Of a stretch of 33,989 bases of DNA, positions 8,886 through 16,782 are shown piece after piece. The notes beneath the pieces are model-generated. The model was not told the origin of the DNA. It searched no databases and saw nothing but the letters and a program-made list of their open reading frames with translations. Numbering within the stretch: the first letter of the stretch is position 1; each line of letters starts with the position of its first letter. Location of the stretch: the NCBI GenBank assembly GCA_013151015.1, contig JAADJA010000026.1:1-33989 (forward strand), read 5' to 3'. The stretch is from Chlorobiota bacterium. Its GTDB lineage: Bacteria > Bacteroidota > Bacteroidia > Bacteroidales > JAADJA01. The translations under genes and the position numbers were made by a program.

Positions 8886-9152
8886 ATGGAAAAATTCTTT
8901 ACTAAAAATGATTTAATTCTCTTTGCTTACAATGAAACAACTAAAACAGATGATGAAAAACTGTTTAAATCAATGCGAACAAATACCCAATTAACGGACA
9001 ACTACAAGTCAATACTTTCTATGAAGTACCGGGTTGAAAGTGTATTGGTTTCACCGCAAAAGAGGATTGTGGACAACATTATGAATTATTCGAGGGCGCT
9101 GTGGATTGCCCAGACAGAAAACTCCGGTAATTTCAATGTTTTGATGAATTAA
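8886..9152 (+). CDS. Small soluble protein, possible minimal anti-sigma factor
   Basis: 88 residues, beginning MEKFFTKNDLILFAYNET. The start resembles the first helix of anti-sigma factors (D-L-I-L-x-A-Y-N-E), and residues 57-71 (PQKRIVDNIMNYSRA) resemble the sigma-binding helix often seen in Bacteroidota anti-sigma proteins. It has no Cys and no His, so it cannot bind zinc in the usual way, and no membrane segment. It lies 202 bases after the sigma gene on the same strand and is closed by a strong terminator, which suggests shared transcription. The function is inferred from these resemblances and context only. Confidence 0.6.
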   Translation: MEKFFTKNDLILFAYNETTKTDDEKLFKSMRTNTQLTDNYKSILSMKYRVESVLVSPQKRIVDNIMNYSRALWIAQTENSGNFNVLMN

Positions 9153-9174
9153 CATTTTCTCTATTTACAAAATG

Positions 9175-9212
9175 AACCCTGGTCTCAATGATTTGACCAG
9201 GGTTTTTTATTT
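9175..9212 (+). terminator. Strong intrinsic terminator after the sigma operon
   Basis: AACCCTGGTC (9175-9184) pairs perfectly with GACCAGGGTT (9195-9204) around a 10-base loop, followed by TTTTATTT. The T-run overlaps the stop codon of the convergent DUF2851 gene. Confidence 0.88.
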
Positions 9213-10481
9213 GTCTATCAGGAGCAAGGCATTTCCAATGCTGCAATCAAGGCATCTTTTCTTATTACAGTAACTGTTCTTCAATTGGAGAAGGGCTTGC
9301 GTGTTAAACGCCGTTTGTGTGCCCATTCCCATTTCCTCCCATTTTTTAACGATCGAATTGGATTCGCCGGGGATTTGGTCAAGGAACTTCAATGCCCGGT
9401 CAATATATTTTTGCTCGTTTTTTATCCGGCCATAAATAAATACAAAAGGGATAATCGTATTGATGGCGATAAGGTGGATGGCCGCTTTCCCGAGTTTCTT
9501 TTTTCTTTTTGTGGACTCTTTTCCAAATGTATAGTGGTTGTCCCAGTAAGTTGATGGCTTTACGTCAAAAAGGGGGAGCAAGTTCGAAAACTTTTCACAT
9601 TCAAGGATATTGGAGAAAAGATGGGAGGATTTAAAAATCAGGTCGGCAAATTCCGCAATTCTGATCGTGGGGAAATTGGAAGGCCGCAAGCGCATGAACC
9701 GCCATAGGTGCGGGTCAATGGGGATAAGGCTGAATTTTCGTTTCAGGAATTCATATTCTTTTTTCAAGTCAACGAAATATTCATCATTACAATTACCTGA
9801 AAGCAATCCTGCCTGGCCAAACAATAAAGCTTCTATCTGATGTTTGTTGTTTTTATGCTTTCCAAGATAAATCAGGGGCAAGGATTGCGATAACAATTCA
9901 AAAGGGACGGCATTGACCTTAAAGCCAAAATTGCGGGCCATAAATTCATAAAGGGTTTGTTCCCAGTTGTTGCCGTTAAATTTGAGCCTTTCATCTACCT
10001 CTGTTGCTTTTTGCTCAAGGCGTTCCACCAAAAGCCGATCGAGCCAGTTGTTGATAATAAACCTGTCAACCTCATGGATATGTGTTTGACATGGGATCCC
10101 TGTTTTTGCAGTCATAAAAACCTGATAGCGTTCAAATAAAGCCCTATTGATAACCCCTTTCATTTCAACAACCGGAATGCTTTCCCCGTTTTTCCTTTTT
10201 ATGTTCTTGTCATTTTCATAAACCACATGTAAGATAATATTGTCATAAGCTTTGTCGTTTTGGTGCTTGTGCGCAAACCAATCTGATGATTTGATATGGA
10301 TTTCCACATTTCCTGCCCAAAGTGTTTTTCCGATTTTTATTTTTGCATTGAAAAAATCAGGGCCTGAATTGAAATTGTGCTGCCCGGTTTCGAGTATGGA
10401 AATTTGTTCTCCTGTAACGAGCTTAACGGGAAGCCCATAAAGTTTGAATTTCCAGATGTAATGGAGGAATTCTTCTGTCAT
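9207..10481 (-). CDS. DUF2851 family protein
   Basis: 424 residues, the usual length for this Bacteroidota family of unknown function. Recognisable stretches are the N-terminal MTEEFLHYIWKFKLY, the FNSGPDFFNAKIKIG block, W-A-G-N-V-E-I-H, and the Cys-rich C-terminus NKKRCLDCSIGNALL, which could bind a metal. The NSGPDF...GNVEIH region has been suggested in some annotations to be nuclease-like, but I cannot confirm that from sequence. No signal peptide or membrane segment. Its stop lies inside the T-run of the convergent terminator. A decayed gene lies just upstream on the same strand. Confidence 0.9.
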   Translation of the reverse strand: MTEEFLHYIWKFKLYGLPVKLVTGEQISILETGQHNFNSGPDFFNAKIKIGKTLWAGNVEIHIKSSDWFAHKHQNDKAYDNIILHVVYENDKNIKRKNGESIPVVEMKGVINRALFERYQVFMTAKTGIPCQTHIHEVDRFIINNWLDRLLVERLEQKATEVDERLKFNGNNWEQTLYEFMARNFGFKVNAVPFELLSQSLPLIYLGKHKNNKHQIEALLFGQAGLLSGNCNDEYFVDLKKEYEFLKRKFSLIPIDPHLWRFMRLRPSNFPTIRIAEFADLIFKSSHLFSNILECEKFSNLLPLFDVKPSTYWDNHYTFGKESTKRKKKLGKAAIHLIAINTIIPFVFIYGRIKNEQKYIDRALKFLDQIPGESNSIVKKWEEMGMGTQTAFNTQALLQLKNSYCNKKRCLDCSIGNALLLIDK

Positions 10482-10525
10482 TGTGAATAATTTGGGATAA
10501 AAGTATTAAAAAATCCAATTGCCCC

Positions 10526-10899
10526 CTATTCTGCTTTAAGTGCTTCCAGTTTTTTCTCCAGCCCTATCACATAAAGTGTAAGTTCCTCTATTTTTTGCAA
10601 CAGCAAAAGGAATTGTTGTTGTGCGCCTCTGCAAAAAACCCAAGTGCCACCGACCAGGGTTGATGCGACAAGGCTTTATATCCAATTGCGGTTGATTCAT
10701 TGCCGGGCGCAGCTGATTGGTAACCGCTGGCAAAACTGTAACTGCCCGTGGCATTTGTTTGGTAGCCTATGGCACTGCCACCGTTGGCCGTAGTGGCGCC
10801 ATCGCAATTGGTGCATTGGGCATTGCCCTGCAATGTAAAGAACGACAATATGATTGTCATTAATAGTAGTGTTGATATTTTTGTTTTATCTGTTTTCAT
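10526..10899 (-). pseudogene. Frameshifted remnant of a YadA-head-like secreted protein
   Basis: The ORF from 10899 begins with a signal peptide (MKTDKTKISTLLLMTIILSF..., ending near NAQC) and contains 14-residue YadA-head-type repeats (AIGYQTNATGSYSFASGYQS, STAIGYKALSHQPWSVALGF). It then runs out of frame to a stop at 10588. In the neighbouring frame the same stretch reads QQQFLLLLQKIEELTLYVIG and ends at 10526 after KKLEALKAE. That is the typical C-terminal helix that follows the intramolecular-chaperone domain in this kind of Bacteroidota protein. So the head and the extreme C-terminus survive out of register while the middle is missing. An internal deletion is the simplest explanation. 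Confidence 0.72.
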
Positions 10900-10947
10900 A
10901 ATTTTGTTTTTTTGCTATATGGAAATAATATTTGTAACTTGTTGTAT

Positions 10948-11502
10948 TCAAAAAGAATAGCCAATGCTCGCCCCACCAAACAATTGAAAAGGGTGATCGA
11001 ATAATAAAGCATAAGGTCCCTCATATAACACAGGTGTATATCCAAGCCTGAATATCAGTCCTTTTTCCCCAGTATATCTGAAACCTATTCTTGAAAATAT
11101 CACTACCGAAGATTCACTCCCCCATTGCTTATCCCTATATCGGTTCTGATTATAGAAAATGCCATAATATAAAGTTGCACCCATACCAATCTCGAAATGA
11201 AGTCCTTGATTGCCAAAAACAGAAAGTAATTCCAAAGGCAATGTAAATACATGATCATCGTAATTATTAGGGAGAAACCCAAAACCAATCCTTACCGCTA
11301 TGTGGTTTTTTCTTGGCATTTTCTCATACTCGTTAAAAGAGTCTGTTAATATCCGTTCATAATTTATTGAAAATGTATATGCACTATTTCCCAAAAACTC
11401 CAAATAAACTGAATTCCGTTTATGCTCAATAACTGCATTATCTCCATTTTGGGAATATAAAAGTATAGGTAAAAATACAAATAACAATAGAATTTTATTC
11501 AT
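10948..11502 (-). CDS. Secreted protein, probable small outer-membrane barrel
   Basis: 184 residues from the ATG at 11502; the frame is open to 11529, but the later ATG gives a clean signal peptide (MNKILLLFVFLPILLYSQ, then NGDN). The mature part alternates polar and aromatic residues (VYLEFLGNSAYTFSINYERI, GLHFEIGMGATLYYG, IFRLGYTPVLYEG) and ends in a strand with terminal Phe (LFGGASIGYSF), as barrel proteins do. No named family recognised. No TAnnTTTG element is obvious upstream. Confidence 0.75.
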   Translation of the reverse strand: MNKILLLFVFLPILLYSQNGDNAVIEHKRNSVYLEFLGNSAYTFSINYERILTDSFNEYEKMPRKNHIAVRIGFGFLPNNYDDHVFTLPLELLSVFGNQGLHFEIGMGATLYYGIFYNQNRYRDKQWGSESSVVIFSRIGFRYTGEKGLIFRLGYTPVLYEGPYALLFDHPFQLFGGASIGYSF

Positions 11503-11998
11503 TTTAAAAGTATTATAGATAGTTAACAAATTATTTATTTACAAACAATTTTGCTCCTAATTGCACCATTTTGCATAGATACAGAAAGTAGGTATAATAG
11601 GTAAAGTGTTTTCTTCATATCAATAAAATTAGATTGTCAATAAACGCTGAATTCAAGTCACAAATGCAACTTTTCGATTAAACAATAAATTTTTAGGATT
11701 ATCATGCCCCACAAGCCTGCGATAAAATCCGAAAAAGCTTTGTCAAAACAAGTGGTACAGGAACAAATCTAAGGTGCGAAAAACGTAAATGCCTGATACA
11801 GTAGGGGGCGATTGATATGTTGTTTGAAAGGGTTTTGGCTTTTTTCGTAGGTGCTTATATCAGGGCAATTCAGAAAAGGTTACGCAAAAATATATAAAGT
11901 TTTTAACAAAGGACGGCATTTCTTTTTATGATTTTGGTCTTGATCAAGTTCAAGAGTAGATTATATGTATTTTAGCAAAATTAAAAAAATAGAGTTGT
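11503..11998. other. About 500 bp without a clear gene
   Basis: AT-rich spacer between the barrel-like gene and the Lrp-type regulator. It contains a 27-codon minus-strand frame at 11535-11618 that begins like a signal peptide (MKKTLYLLYLLSVSMQ) and stops soon after, possibly the relic of a secreted-protein gene. It also has a 26-codon plus-strand frame at 11817-11897. No hairpin terminator or full promoter match was found; a TATTTTAG at about 11967 is one mismatch from TAnnTTTG and may serve the regulator. Confidence 0.5.
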
Positions 11999-12472
11999 AT
12001 GGTCAACAATTTTCATTTGGACAGCCTTGATAAAAGGATATTGACTTTTCTGACAAAAAATGCCCGTATGCCATTTCTTGAAGTTGCACGTCAATGCGGT
12101 GTTTCTGGGGCCGCTATTCATCAACGGGTGCAAAAAATGATCGAGGAAGGTGTTGTAAAAGGATCCCAGTTTGTTTTGGATACAAAAATGCTCGGTTACA
12201 ATACCTGTGCTTTTGTGGGGATCCAGGTGAACCTTACACAGGAAACCACACATGAGGAGGTGTTCAGGAAAATCAGCGAAATACCTGAAATAGTGGAGTG
12301 CCACCATATTACGGGAAAGTATTCACTTTTGGCAAAAATACTAACGCATAACAACGAACACCTGAAGCAATTACTGGTCGAGAAAATCCAGTCCATTAAG
12401 GAGATCACAGGCACCGAGACATTTATCTCGTTGGAAGAGGGTTTTTTGAGGCAGCTCCCGGTGGAAAAATAG
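11999..12472 (+). CDS. Lrp/AsnC family transcriptional regulator
   Basis: 157 residues. The N-terminal helix-turn-helix is clear: LDSLDKRILTFLTKNARMPF, then EVARQCGVSGAAIHQRVQKM and a wing with VVKGSQFVLDTKMLGY. The C-terminal RAM/ACT-type domain (residues about 65-150) includes FVGIQVNL, IPEIVECHHITGKYSLLAKI and GTETFISLEEG. These proteins form octamers that sense amino acids. A methionine gamma-lyase-like enzyme, asd and aspartate kinase lie 3-7 kb downstream, and a serine hydrolase gene follows directly after a spacer with a perfect palindrome. Whether any of these are targets is inference. Confidence 0.93.
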   Translation: MVNNFHLDSLDKRILTFLTKNARMPFLEVARQCGVSGAAIHQRVQKMIEEGVVKGSQFVLDTKMLGYNTCAFVGIQVNLTQETTHEEVFRKISEIPEIVECHHITGKYSLLAKILTHNNEHLKQLLVEKIQSIKEITGTETFISLEEGFLRQLPVEK

Positions 12473-12558
12473 GCTGTTGATTTGAAACTGATTCTACCGA
12501 ACGCACGAAATTATTTGTATTTTGTTAGGGCATTAAATATCAAGTAGGCAGTTTGCAA

Positions 12559-12574
12559 TATGCAAATTTGCATA
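12559..12574. promoter_or_regulatory. Perfect 16-bp palindrome, candidate operator
   Basis: TATGCAAATTTGCATA is its own reverse complement. It lies 62 bases before a candidate -7 element (TATTTTTG at 12636-12643). Partial copies of the GCAAAT core recur nearby (TTTGCAATATG at 12552 and GCAAATACGCAAATTGC at 12619). An Lrp-type regulator is encoded immediately upstream, so it may bind here. Confidence 0.45.
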
Positions 12575-12635
12575 ATAACAATTTAATGGGGCAGGGGGGG
12601 AATGATTAAAATAATGCTGCAAATACGCAAATTGC

Positions 12636-12643
12636 TATTTTTG
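12636..12643 (+). promoter_or_regulatory. Candidate -7 element for the serine hydrolase
   Basis: TATTTTTG. Predicted transcription start near 12650, before every candidate start codon. No TTTG at the right distance. Confidence 0.35.
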
Positions 12644-12703
12644 TATTAGCGGCGATATAATTGGCTGGTGATAAACCGATTGGAAATGTTTAAACAGATA
12701 AAA

Positions 12704-14230
12704 ATGAGAAAGACAACAATTAGATTTGCCTTTATGGCACTTGGCCTGATCCTGCTGAGTACGTACCTGTATTCACAGAAAAGTTATAATTATGACGAAC
12801 TCGATTCCTATATAGAAAAAGGAGTTGAGGATTTTAACGTTCCCGGTTTTGCAGTGGGCATTGTTAAAAACGGCGAGGTTGTTTTTCAAAAAGGATATGG
12901 AGTGAGGAACACCGAAACAGGCGAAGCGGTCGATACAAAAACGCTGTTTGGGATTGCATCCTGCTCAAAAGCCTTCACGGCAGCTTCAATGGCCATTCTT
13001 GTTGATGAAGGAAAAGTGGATTGGAACGATAAAGTTATCGATCGGCTCAGCTGGTTCAGGATGTACGATCCAGCCATTACCAACGATCTTCGCATTGACG
13101 ATTTGCTTTGCCACCGATCGGGCATGCAGACTTTTGATGGCGATTTGCTTTGGTATGGGACAAACTACAGTAGGAGGGAAGTGGTGGAACGTATCCGGTA
13201 CCGTGAGAATAAATTTGGCCTGCGCCAAAAATTTGGGTATTCCAATGTGATGTTCATTACAGCCGGTGAGGTAATCGAAGCTGTGTCAGGCAAGGCATGG
13301 GAAGAATTTGTCACTGAAAAGATATTGCTTCCAATTGGCATGAATTCCACCACTACCACAAATTCCGGTTTTGACAAATCCATGAATGTTGCATGGCCAC
13401 ATATAAACGGGAAACCCCAGGAATTTATTAATTATGACAATTCAGGCCCCGCAGCTTCGCTGAATACATCCACCGAAGATTTCCTCAAATGGGTTCAGCT
13501 GATGTTGAACAAAGGGGTTTCAGGGGAGGATACGGTTTTTTCGGAAAAGCAATATTACAACCTGACGCAACCGCATACTTTGTTAAATGCAGGTAGGGCT
13601 GAAAAGCCGGGAGGGACACATTTTGTGACTTATGGATTGGGTTGGTTCATGCAGGATTTTGAAGGGGTGAAAGTTGTCCAGCACGGAGGCGGGTTGCCGG
13701 GCTTTCATTCCAAAGTCGTTTTTGTGCCTGAAGACAGTCTGGGGTTTGTGATCATGGCAAACCAGATTTCACCCTTGGTGGAAGCCATTTATAAGAAAAT
13801 CCTGGATTTTTATTTGAGTGACGGGCAAAAAGACTGGGCCGGTTTGTACCTTGATTATGATATAAAACAGGAAGCAAAGAAAAAAGAAAGGGAAAAAGAG
13901 AAGCTGGAGTCGGCAATAAAAGGTACTGAGCCCACTCTCGAACTTACCGGTTATATCGGTTTTTATGAAGACGAAATGTACGGAAAGGCAGAAATCTCAA
14001 TGAAGGACGGAAGGCTTTATGTAAGCCTGTTGCCCGCAAAGGAGATGTTCTCGGCAACATTGGGGCATTGGCAGTACAATACATTTAGTTTTCGTTTTAA
14101 TGATGCTTTTCTCCCTACGGGTTATTTGACATTTTCCATTGGCGAAAACGGAAAACCGGATTATTTCACCATTGATCTCGAAAACCCCGACTTCCATTTT
14201 TACAAACTTAAATTTGAAAAAGTCCATTAG
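12704..14230 (+). CDS. Secreted class C beta-lactamase-family serine hydrolase
   Basis: 508 residues from the ATG at 12704, which gives a clean signal peptide (MRKTTIRFAFMALGLILLST..., cut near YSQ). An ATG at 12686 and a GTG at 12668 are in frame but only add a hydrophilic stub. Catalytic motifs from this start: SCSK with Ser86 and Lys89, YSN with Tyr169, and HGGG with His317. The C-terminal roughly 100 residues (ELTGYIGFYEDEMYGKAEIS onward) form a small beta domain of the DUF3471/lipocalin-like type common in this family. Such proteins act as esterases or D-amino peptidases in the periplasm; true beta-lactamase activity is not implied. Between them is a Lys/Glu-rich helix (KQEAKKKEREKEKLESAIKG). 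Confidence 0.9.
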   Translation: MRKTTIRFAFMALGLILLSTYLYSQKSYNYDELDSYIEKGVEDFNVPGFAVGIVKNGEVVFQKGYGVRNTETGEAVDTKTLFGIASCSKAFTAASMAILVDEGKVDWNDKVIDRLSWFRMYDPAITNDLRIDDLLCHRSGMQTFDGDLLWYGTNYSRREVVERIRYRENKFGLRQKFGYSNVMFITAGEVIEAVSGKAWEEFVTEKILLPIGMNSTTTTNSGFDKSMNVAWPHINGKPQEFINYDNSGPAASLNTSTEDFLKWVQLMLNKGVSGEDTVFSEKQYYNLTQPHTLLNAGRAEKPGGTHFVTYGLGWFMQDFEGVKVVQHGGGLPGFHSKVVFVPEDSLGFVIMANQISPLVEAIYKKILDFYLSDGQKDWAGLYLDYDIKQEAKKKEREKEKLESAIKGTEPTLELTGYIGFYEDEMYGKAEISMKDGRLYVSLLPAKEMFSATLGHWQYNTFSFRFNDAFLPTGYLTFSIGENGKPDYFTIDLENPDFHFYKLKFEKVH

Positions 14231-14244
14231 GTTTACTATTTTTG
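14213..14244 (+). promoter_or_regulatory. Promoter TTTG-N20-TATTTTTG inside the end of the hydrolase gene
   Basis: TTTG at 14213-14216 and TATTTTTG at 14237-14244 with a 20-base spacer, the same geometry as the sigma-gene promoter. The -33 box lies within the last codons of the serine hydrolase. Transcription would start near 14251, about 73 bases before the next ATG. Confidence 0.6.
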
Positions 14245-14323
14245 TGTTCGGATATAATAGATGTTCTTTTACCGAAATAAAATCAAAGTATAATTTCCGT
14301 ATCAATCAGAAAAATCGAAACAA

Positions 14324-15157
14324 ATGAAAATCAAAAACTTACTTGCCGCACTTGCCATTTTAATCTTTTTTGGACAACAAGGGTTTTCCCAGGACTTAAT
14401 TGTCAAAAAGAACCAGGACACGATCTTTTGTAAAATCAAAGAAGTCGCAACGGACGATATCAAATATTCACTTCCAGAATATCCCGATGATTTGCGCTTT
14501 TCAATTGAAAAGGAAAAAGTCAATAAAGCTGTTTTTTCAAATGGAAAAGAGATGGTGTTCGTTAATGAGCTTTCAAATCCCGAGAATTATATCGGTCAAA
14601 AGAAAAATGCCATCAAAATTGATTTCATGTCGCCGTTAACGGGCAATACGACCTTTGCGTTCGAGCATAGCCTGAAACCCGGCCGAAGCATCGAAGGTAC
14701 ACTTGGGATTATCGGGTTGGGAATTGATCCAAACGAGGTAGGTCCGCGAGGGGCATTTTTGAAATTTGGGATGAAGTTTATCAAAAGCCCTGATTTTTAT
14801 TTGCGCGGAATGCGTTATGCCCACATCCTAAAGGGTGCTTATGTAAAACCGGAAATCTCCCTCGGCTATTATTCAAAGCTTTTTGAGTATCATGATTATT
14901 CAGGTTCGTACAATTATATTTATTCCATAGAACGTCAAAATGTTTTTACGGGTGCATTTCACCTTGATATTGGAAAACAGTGGGTTTTTGATGATGCCTT
15001 TCTCCTCGATTTCTTTTTTGGGCTTGGATATGGTTTCGCAACTTATCCAAAGAACTCTTACAGCGACCCAACTTATCAATTCGGGTACATAATACTTTCA
15101 GAAGAGGTTCCCATTAGCCTTAGTGCTGGTTTGAAAATTGGTTTTTTGTTTAAATAA
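14324..15157 (+). CDS. Secreted envelope protein of unknown function
   Basis: 277 residues with a signal peptide (MKIKNLLAALAILIFFGQQG, cut before QDL). Residues 24-85 form a short beta domain often found at the start of Bacteroidota envelope proteins (LIVKKNQDTIFCKIKEVATD, then an IKY strand). From residue 95 on the sequence looks like an outer-membrane barrel (IKIDFMSPLTGNTTFAFEHS, then GLGYGFATYP and a terminal SAGLKIGFLFK). I did not recognise a named family. It has its own promoter and is followed by a strong bidirectional terminator, so it is probably monocistronic. Confidence 0.82.
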   Translation: MKIKNLLAALAILIFFGQQGFSQDLIVKKNQDTIFCKIKEVATDDIKYSLPEYPDDLRFSIEKEKVNKAVFSNGKEMVFVNELSNPENYIGQKKNAIKIDFMSPLTGNTTFAFEHSLKPGRSIEGTLGIIGLGIDPNEVGPRGAFLKFGMKFIKSPDFYLRGMRYAHILKGAYVKPEISLGYYSKLFEYHDYSGSYNYIYSIERQNVFTGAFHLDIGKQWVFDDAFLLDFFFGLGYGFATYPKNSYSDPTYQFGYIILSEEVPISLSAGLKIGFLFK

Positions 15158-15179
15158 AACTGGTTCGGATAAAATAGGA

Positions 15180-15213
15180 AAACGCCAATACCGTACAAAC
15201 GGTATTGGCGTTT
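15180..15213. terminator. Strong bidirectional terminator
   Basis: A perfect 15-bp stem (AACGCCAATACCGT with ACGGTATTGGCGTT, plus one A-T pair) with a four-base ACAA loop, placed between two convergent genes. Confidence 0.88.
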
Positions 15214-15231
15214 ATCCTTAATCTGGGCAGG

Positions 15232-16431
15232 TTACAGTAAGTCCAGTTCTTTTAAACAGAAATGGATTTTTTCAAATGTCCGTTCGATATCATTGTCCAA
15301 TCCAACCGAGAAGCGTACAAGTCCTTCCGACATGCCCATCTCTTTCTGGATATCTTCGGGTACTTCGGATGAAGTGCTTTTCCCCGAACAACTGAAAAGT
15401 GTCTTGAAATAGCCGAGGCTAACGGCAAGGTAACCTACCCCTTCGGCTTCCATTTTTTCCATCAGGGCATCGGCACGGTCCGAAGTTGCCATGTCAATGG
15501 CTATCATTCCCCCAAAACCAAATTCAGGGTTCATCATTTTTTTCAGGGTTTCATGACCTGCGTTTTCGGGCATCCCGGTGTAATTTGCGGGAAGGCCGAT
15601 TTCCTTGAATTTTTCAGCAAGGTACATCGCATTTTTGCTGTGTTGTTTCATCCGGATGTGCAGGCTGGCCATGTTCTTTAATATCTGTGAGGAGCGCAAG
15701 GGATCCAGTGAAGGGCCCAATAGCATGGAAGTCCCCATATTGAGATCGATAAGTTCGTTGATGAATTCCTGATCGGCACAAATTGCACCGGCAATCAAGT
15801 CATTCTTGCCATTGATGAATTTCGTGAGGCTGTAAACCACAATATCCGCTCCCTGTGATTTTGGGGCAACGATCATGGGCGTAAACGTATTGTCAACCAC
15901 CAGTTTCAATCCATGTGCTTTCGAGATTTCTGAAAGGGCAGGAATGTCCGAAATCTGGAGCAATGGGTTTGTCATTGTTTCAGTATAGATGATTTTGGTA
16001 TTTGGCCTGATGGCATTCTTCACCACCTCCAGATCAGTAATATCCACAAAACTGACATCAATATTGAATTTCTTTAAATAGTTGTTGAAGAAGGCAAATG
16101 TCCCTCCATAGGTTGTTATGCTCGATACGATGTGGTCACCGGCATTGCAAACCTGTAAGATGGTGTTTGTAATTGCGGCCATCCCCGAGCCTGTGAGCCA
16201 TGCACCCTCGGTCCCTTCCATTGTGGCCATTGCTTCAGCGAGGTATTTGTTGCTGGGGTTCCAATGCCTGGAATAAAGAAAATAGTCCTCCGTTTTCCCG
16301 TGAAAAGTATCTAACATGGCTTTTGCCTGTAGAAAAGTATAAGTGGCCGAATCGGTAATGGACGGGTTTACGCCACCAAATTCGCCAAATTGCAGTAAGT
16401 CCTGGATTCTTGTTGCCGGATCAAATTTCAT
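15232..16431 (-). CDS. PLP-dependent trans-sulfuration enzyme, methionine gamma-lyase-like
   Basis: 399 residues, the usual size of the Cys/Met metabolism PLP family. PLP-binding features: Tyr53 and Arg55 in YSRHWNP (phosphate contacts from the neighbouring subunit), Ser82-Gly-Met in TGSGMAA, Tyr108 in TYGGTF, Asp180 in VVDNTF and the Schiff-base Lys204 in YSLTKF. The alignment TYGGTFAFFNNYLKKF matches the methionine gamma-lyase region YGCTFAF, but the cysteine characteristic of well-studied gamma-lyases is Gly110 here. The enzyme could therefore be a gamma-lyase, cystathionine gamma-synthase/lyase or O-acylhomoserine sulfhydrylase. Neighbouring asd and aspartate kinase fit homoserine and methionine metabolism. 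A TAATTTTG at 16479-16486 may be its promoter. Confidence 0.88.
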   Translation of the reverse strand: MKFDPATRIQDLLQFGEFGGVNPSITDSATYTFLQAKAMLDTFHGKTEDYFLYSRHWNPSNKYLAEAMATMEGTEGAWLTGSGMAAITNTILQVCNAGDHIVSSITTYGGTFAFFNNYLKKFNIDVSFVDITDLEVVKNAIRPNTKIIYTETMTNPLLQISDIPALSEISKAHGLKLVVDNTFTPMIVAPKSQGADIVVYSLTKFINGKNDLIAGAICADQEFINELIDLNMGTSMLLGPSLDPLRSSQILKNMASLHIRMKQHSKNAMYLAEKFKEIGLPANYTGMPENAGHETLKKMMNPEFGFGGMIAIDMATSDRADALMEKMEAEGVGYLAVSLGYFKTLFSCSGKSTSSEVPEDIQKEMGMSEGLVRFSVGLDNDIERTFEKIHFCLKELDLL

Positions 16432-16478
16432 AATGTTTTTATTTTTCAGGTTAAATATATCTATTGTTAATGTGGAAT

Positions 16479-16486
16479 CAAAATTA
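16479..16486 (-). promoter_or_regulatory. Candidate -7 element for the gamma-lyase-like gene
   Basis: TAATTTTG on the minus strand, giving a leader of about 40 bases. No TTTG at the usual distance. Confidence 0.35.
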
Positions 16487-16637
16487 GGGATATTAATGCG
16501 TATTCGTATGATTAAATGATGAATATTTGAAAATCATCACAAAATACTTTGATTAAAAACAAAATCGTAATAACAGGTGCCGGGAAGTGTTGGTTTCCCT
16601 TTCAATTTATAAATGGCTGAAGATTTCCCGTATTAAC

Positions 16638-16645
16638 TACTTTTG
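16638..16645 (+). promoter_or_regulatory. Candidate -7 element for asd
   Basis: TACTTTTG. A start near 16652 would make a leader of about 165 bases that includes the small reading frame and the hairpins. Confidence 0.35.
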
Positions 16646-16752
16646 TTTTTGAATTATGAATCATGAATGGAAAAACATCCTCGATTGGTTTGATACTGAC
16701 CTATGTGCTGAAGCACTATGGTGCTCACGCATAAGGGGATGATTAAAATAAG

Positions 16753-16782
16753 GCCGCTAATTATTATTAGCTCATTAGTGGC
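16753..16782 (+). promoter_or_regulatory. Stem-loop in the asd leader
   Basis: GCCGCTAAT (16753-16761) pairs with ATTAGTGGC (16774-16782), eight Watson-Crick pairs and one G-U, around a 12-base loop. It ends 34 bases before the asd ATG. There is no T-run, so it is not a simple terminator. Confidence 0.4.

Noticed and set aside
11817..11897. 26-codon plus-strand frame (MLFERVLAFFVGAYIRAIQK...)
   Set aside because: Could be an amphipathic small protein, but there is no ribosome site, promoter or context to support it.
12579..12600. GGGG and GGGGGGG runs before the serine hydrolase
   Set aside because: Considered as a G-quadruplex or slippage tract; only two runs, so no quadruplex can form, and it is outside coding sequence.
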